64,000 bases of DNA from Pseudomonas fluorescens (lineage in GTDB: Bacteria; Pseudomonadota; Gammaproteobacteria; Pseudomonadales; Pseudomonadaceae). Shown here in pieces: positions 61,852 through 64,000 of this stretch. The notes beneath the pieces were generated by a model. The model saw only the letters and a program-made list of their open reading frames with translations, did not search any database and was not told the DNA's origin. Numbering within the stretch: the stretch's first letter is position 1; every line of letters begins with the position of its first letter. Position numbers and translations under genes: made by a program. The stretch is taken from positions 31,887 through 95,886 of the forward strand of contig NZ_CABVHJ010000016.1 in assembly GCF_902497745.1 (NCBI RefSeq). Direction: 5' to 3'.

Positions 61852-63420
61852 CTAAGCGGGGTAACCGGTGATTTTGCGGATGCTTTGATACAGCGGTTTC
61901 AGCTGGCGGTACATGCGCAGGTAGACGTCTTTGTAAAGTTGCTCGTAGATTTTTTGTGCCTCGGGTTGTGGGGTGAACACCGCACCGACGCGGGTCATCG
62001 CGGCGATTGCAGTTGGGAAATCTGCGTGCAATCCGAGCCCCACTGCACAGCAGATCGCCGCCCCCAAGCCAGATGCTTCGTAGACATGCGGACGCTCCGC
62101 CGGCAGGCCGAAAATATTCGCCGTCAGCTGCATCGCCGCATCACTCTGCGAGCCACCACCGGCCACGCACAGGCGCTTCACCGAAACCTTTGAACGCCGC
62201 TCGATGTTCTCCATGCCCTGGCGCAACGCATACGCCAGCCCTTCAAGAATCGCCCGGTAAATATGCGCGCGGGTGTGCACATCGCCGAAGCCGATCATCG
62301 CGCCCTTCGCTTCCACGCCCGGCTCGCGAATTCCTGGCGACCAATACGGTTGCAGCATCAAGCCCATTGATCCTGGTGGCACCGCATCGACCAGCGCATC
62401 GAACAACTGCTCCGGCTCGATACCCTGCTCTTTGGCCTGCTGCATCTCGCGCAAGCCGAACTCGTTCTTGAACCAGCTGACCATCCAGTAACCGCGATAA
62501 ATCATCACCTCGCAGTTGAACTGATCGGGCACCGCTGACGGATACGGCGGAATCAACGGGACGATTTCCAGATAGCGCGAACGGGTGCTGGTGATCGTCG
62601 CCGTGGTGCCGTAGGACAGGCACACCGTACTCGCATCGACCACGCCAGAACCGACCACTTCGCAAGCCTTGTCGGCGCCTGCAGCAATCAGCGGCAAGCC
62701 TTCGGGAATCCCCGTATGGCGAGCGGCCTCGGCGCTAATGTGGCCGAGGGTTTCTCCGGGTTTGTGCAGGGTCGGCAATTGCTCGGGGCGCACCGCCAGC
62801 GCCTGCCATTTCCAGTCACTCGGCGCGGCCCATTTCAGCCGTTTGAAGTCGAACGGCAGGTAGCCAACGCAACAACCGACCGAGTCGACAAAGCGCCCGC
62901 ACAGTCGATGGGTGAGAAACCCCGAGAGCAGCAAAAACTTGTCGGTCGCCGCCCACACTTCAGGCTGATGTTTTGCTATCCAGTTAGCCTCAGCCTGAGC
63001 ACGAAAATAATCCACCGTGCCTTGCGCGCCGATCAGTTTGAACAGCCAGCCCCACGGCCCTTTGATCCCGCCCTCGACCTCGCTCTGCCTTTGATCGAGC
63101 CACAGAATCGCCGGACGCAGCGGTTTGCCCTCGGCATCGACGTTGATCACCGTGCCGCGCTGCGTGGTCAGGGAAACACCGGCAATCTGTGAGCGATCAA
63201 TCCCCGTTTGCTGCCAGACCTGCTGACACGCCTCGCCGAGTTTTGCCCAGTAATACTCCGGATCCTGCTCGGCCCAGCCCGGTTGCGTCGAGTAGTACGC
63301 CTGCAATTCAACCTTGCCTTTGCCGAGCAGATTGCCCTGCAAATCGAAGAGCAGCGCGCGCACGCTCTGGGTGCCGTTGTCGATGGCCAGCAGGTAACGC
63401 TTGTTCGGGTGGTTGTCCAT
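61852..63420 (-). CDS. FGGY-family carbohydrate kinase
   Basis: 522 residues. Actin-like sugar kinase: phosphate loop LAIDNGTQSVRALLFD at the N-terminus, GVSLTTQRGTVI and ILWLDQR around the substrate, GADKACEVVGSG, and the adenosine-site CVAGGGSQSDAAMQLTANIF. It is close in length to glycerol and xylulose kinases, but the substrate cannot be told from the sequence. The start is ATG at 63420, with AGAGAG upstream; a longer frame overlaps the neighbour. It follows a GlpD-like gene by 20 bases, suggesting a joint polyol or glycerol pathway. Confidence 0.9.
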   Translation of the reverse strand: MDNHPNKRYLLAIDNGTQSVRALLFDLQGNLLGKGKVELQAYYSTQPGWAEQDPEYYWAKLGEACQQVWQQTGIDRSQIAGVSLTTQRGTVINVDAEGKPLRPAILWLDQRQSEVEGGIKGPWGWLFKLIGAQGTVDYFRAQAEANWIAKHQPEVWAATDKFLLLSGFLTHRLCGRFVDSVGCCVGYLPFDFKRLKWAAPSDWKWQALAVRPEQLPTLHKPGETLGHISAEAARHTGIPEGLPLIAAGADKACEVVGSGVVDASTVCLSYGTTATITSTRSRYLEIVPLIPPYPSAVPDQFNCEVMIYRGYWMVSWFKNEFGLREMQQAKEQGIEPEQLFDALVDAVPPGSMGLMLQPYWSPGIREPGVEAKGAMIGFGDVHTRAHIYRAILEGLAYALRQGMENIERRSKVSVKRLCVAGGGSQSDAAMQLTANIFGLPAERPHVYEASGLGAAICCAVGLGLHADFPTAIAAMTRVGAVFTPQPEAQKIYEQLYKDVYLRMYRQLKPLYQSIRKITGYPA

Positions 63421-63440
63421 GGAGCTCTCTTCAAGGGGCA

Positions 63441-64000
63441 TCAAGGCGTGGCATCCGGCAAACCGTGATGGCGTTGCCACAACGCCCGATAACGCTGTTC
63501 TTCCTGCTGCCAGTGTTCGTCGCTCCAGGCCAGTCGCGGCTGGCAGAGATGGCGGATGGCAGCAAAATACGCTTCGCCACCACGCGGCAATAGCAGACCG
63601 AGACGCGTGCGGCGCAGGAGCAGATCGTCGAGGTGCAGAACCATTTCCGACTCACAGGCGAAAGCCAGTTCGGCCCACAGCGTATCTGTAGCGCCGACTG
63701 TGTCATGGCCGATCTCCCTGAGCAGTTGCGCCAGCCTTGGCAAGTCGCGCCCATGTCGCCCGGCGAGACGTCGCCATTGATGGCTGCTCAACTCTGGAAT
63801 CGCCAGCGCAGGGACAGCGGCAAACACCGGCGCGGCGTCATCGACCAACGGACGTTCGAGCATGGCCGCGCAGGCCTTTAGCACTTCGATGGCTTGTGGA
63901 CGAAACGTGGTCAGCTTGCCGCCGGCCAGGGTCACGCAACCGGGCTCCTGCCACAGCACATGTTCACGGGTTTCGTTCGAGGGTTTGTCTTGATGATTAC
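63441..64000 (-). CDS. FAD-dependent glycerol-3-phosphate dehydrogenase-like protein (partial, 5' end outside window)
   Basis: C-terminal 185 residues. The segment CVTLAGGKLTTFR is the typical FAD/substrate motif near the end of GlpD-type enzymes, followed by the helical DAO C-terminal domain. The frame stays open to the window edge (upstream residues NHQDKPSNETREHV), so the N-terminal FAD domain lies beyond 64000. Pairing with an FGGY kinase suggests phosphorylation then oxidation of glycerol or another polyol. Confidence 0.85.
   Translation of the reverse strand, partial: NHQDKPSNETREHVLWQEPGCVTLAGGKLTTFRPQAIEVLKACAAMLERPLVDDAAPVFAAVPALAIPELSSHQWRRLAGRHGRDLPRLAQLLREIGHDTVGATDTLWAELAFACESEMVLHLDDLLLRRTRLGLLLPRGGEAYFAAIRHLCQPRLAWSDEHWQQEEQRYRALWQRHHGLPDATP

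Overview
The window reads as core chromosome of a Pseudomonas of the fluorescens group. The order pnp-rpsO-truB-rbfA-infB-nusA-rimP-tRNA-fMet-tRNA-Leu-secG-tpiA-glmM-folP-ftsH-rlmE // yhbY // greA-carB-carA-dapB-dnaJ-dnaK-grpE // recN // fur // bamE // rnfH-ratA // smpB is the standard pseudomonad arrangement. GC is high, and two families of short palindromic repeats typical of fluorescent pseudomonads (GTGGGAGCGAGC-type and GTAGGAGCTGCC-type) lie between genes.

Layout. 1-2840: a mannitol-type ABC binding protein standing alone between repeat elements, then nadC. 2842-3650: a small acidic DUF6388-like protein, tRNA-Thr(CGT) and the pnp terminator. 3649-12785 (minus strand): the RNA/translation block pnp to rimP with two tRNAs. 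12808-18973 (minus): secG, tpiA, glmM, folP, ftsH, rlmE. 19075-35700: yhbY, a small membrane protein, greA, carBA, dapB, the dnaJ/dnaK/grpE chaperone set with two near-perfect heat-shock promoters, recN with a LexA-like box, fur, bamE, rnfH-ratA, a sodium-coupled transporter and smpB. 35804-44431: lactate catabolism, with the regulator lldR facing the operon lldP-lutA-lutB-lutC-dld and a perfect 17-bp palindrome as likely LldR operator. 44562-45324: a small secreted protein and the tmRNA gene ssrA.

After ssrA the region is more variable: a DMT permease with a 64-residue histidine-rich tail, a DUF2252 protein, two small unknowns, rimJ, an ArnT-type membrane glycosyltransferase convergent with an Ais-like/PAP2 phosphatase pair (a probable lipopolysaccharide decoration locus), an HBM-domain chemoreceptor, and a HigBA toxin-antitoxin pair. 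The end holds a minus-strand cluster of a secreted zinc phospholipase C-like protein, a DUF1302 outer-membrane-like protein and a DUF1329 protein, then an FGGY carbohydrate kinase and a GlpD-like dehydrogenase that runs off the window.

Most of the window is well-known housekeeping biology. The least described parts are the phospholipase C-like/DUF1302/DUF1329 cluster (56.8-61.6 kb), the His-tailed DMT permease, the Ais/PAP2/ArnT trio and the isolated MtlE-like binding protein. No CRISPR array, integrase, transposase or prophage gene was seen.
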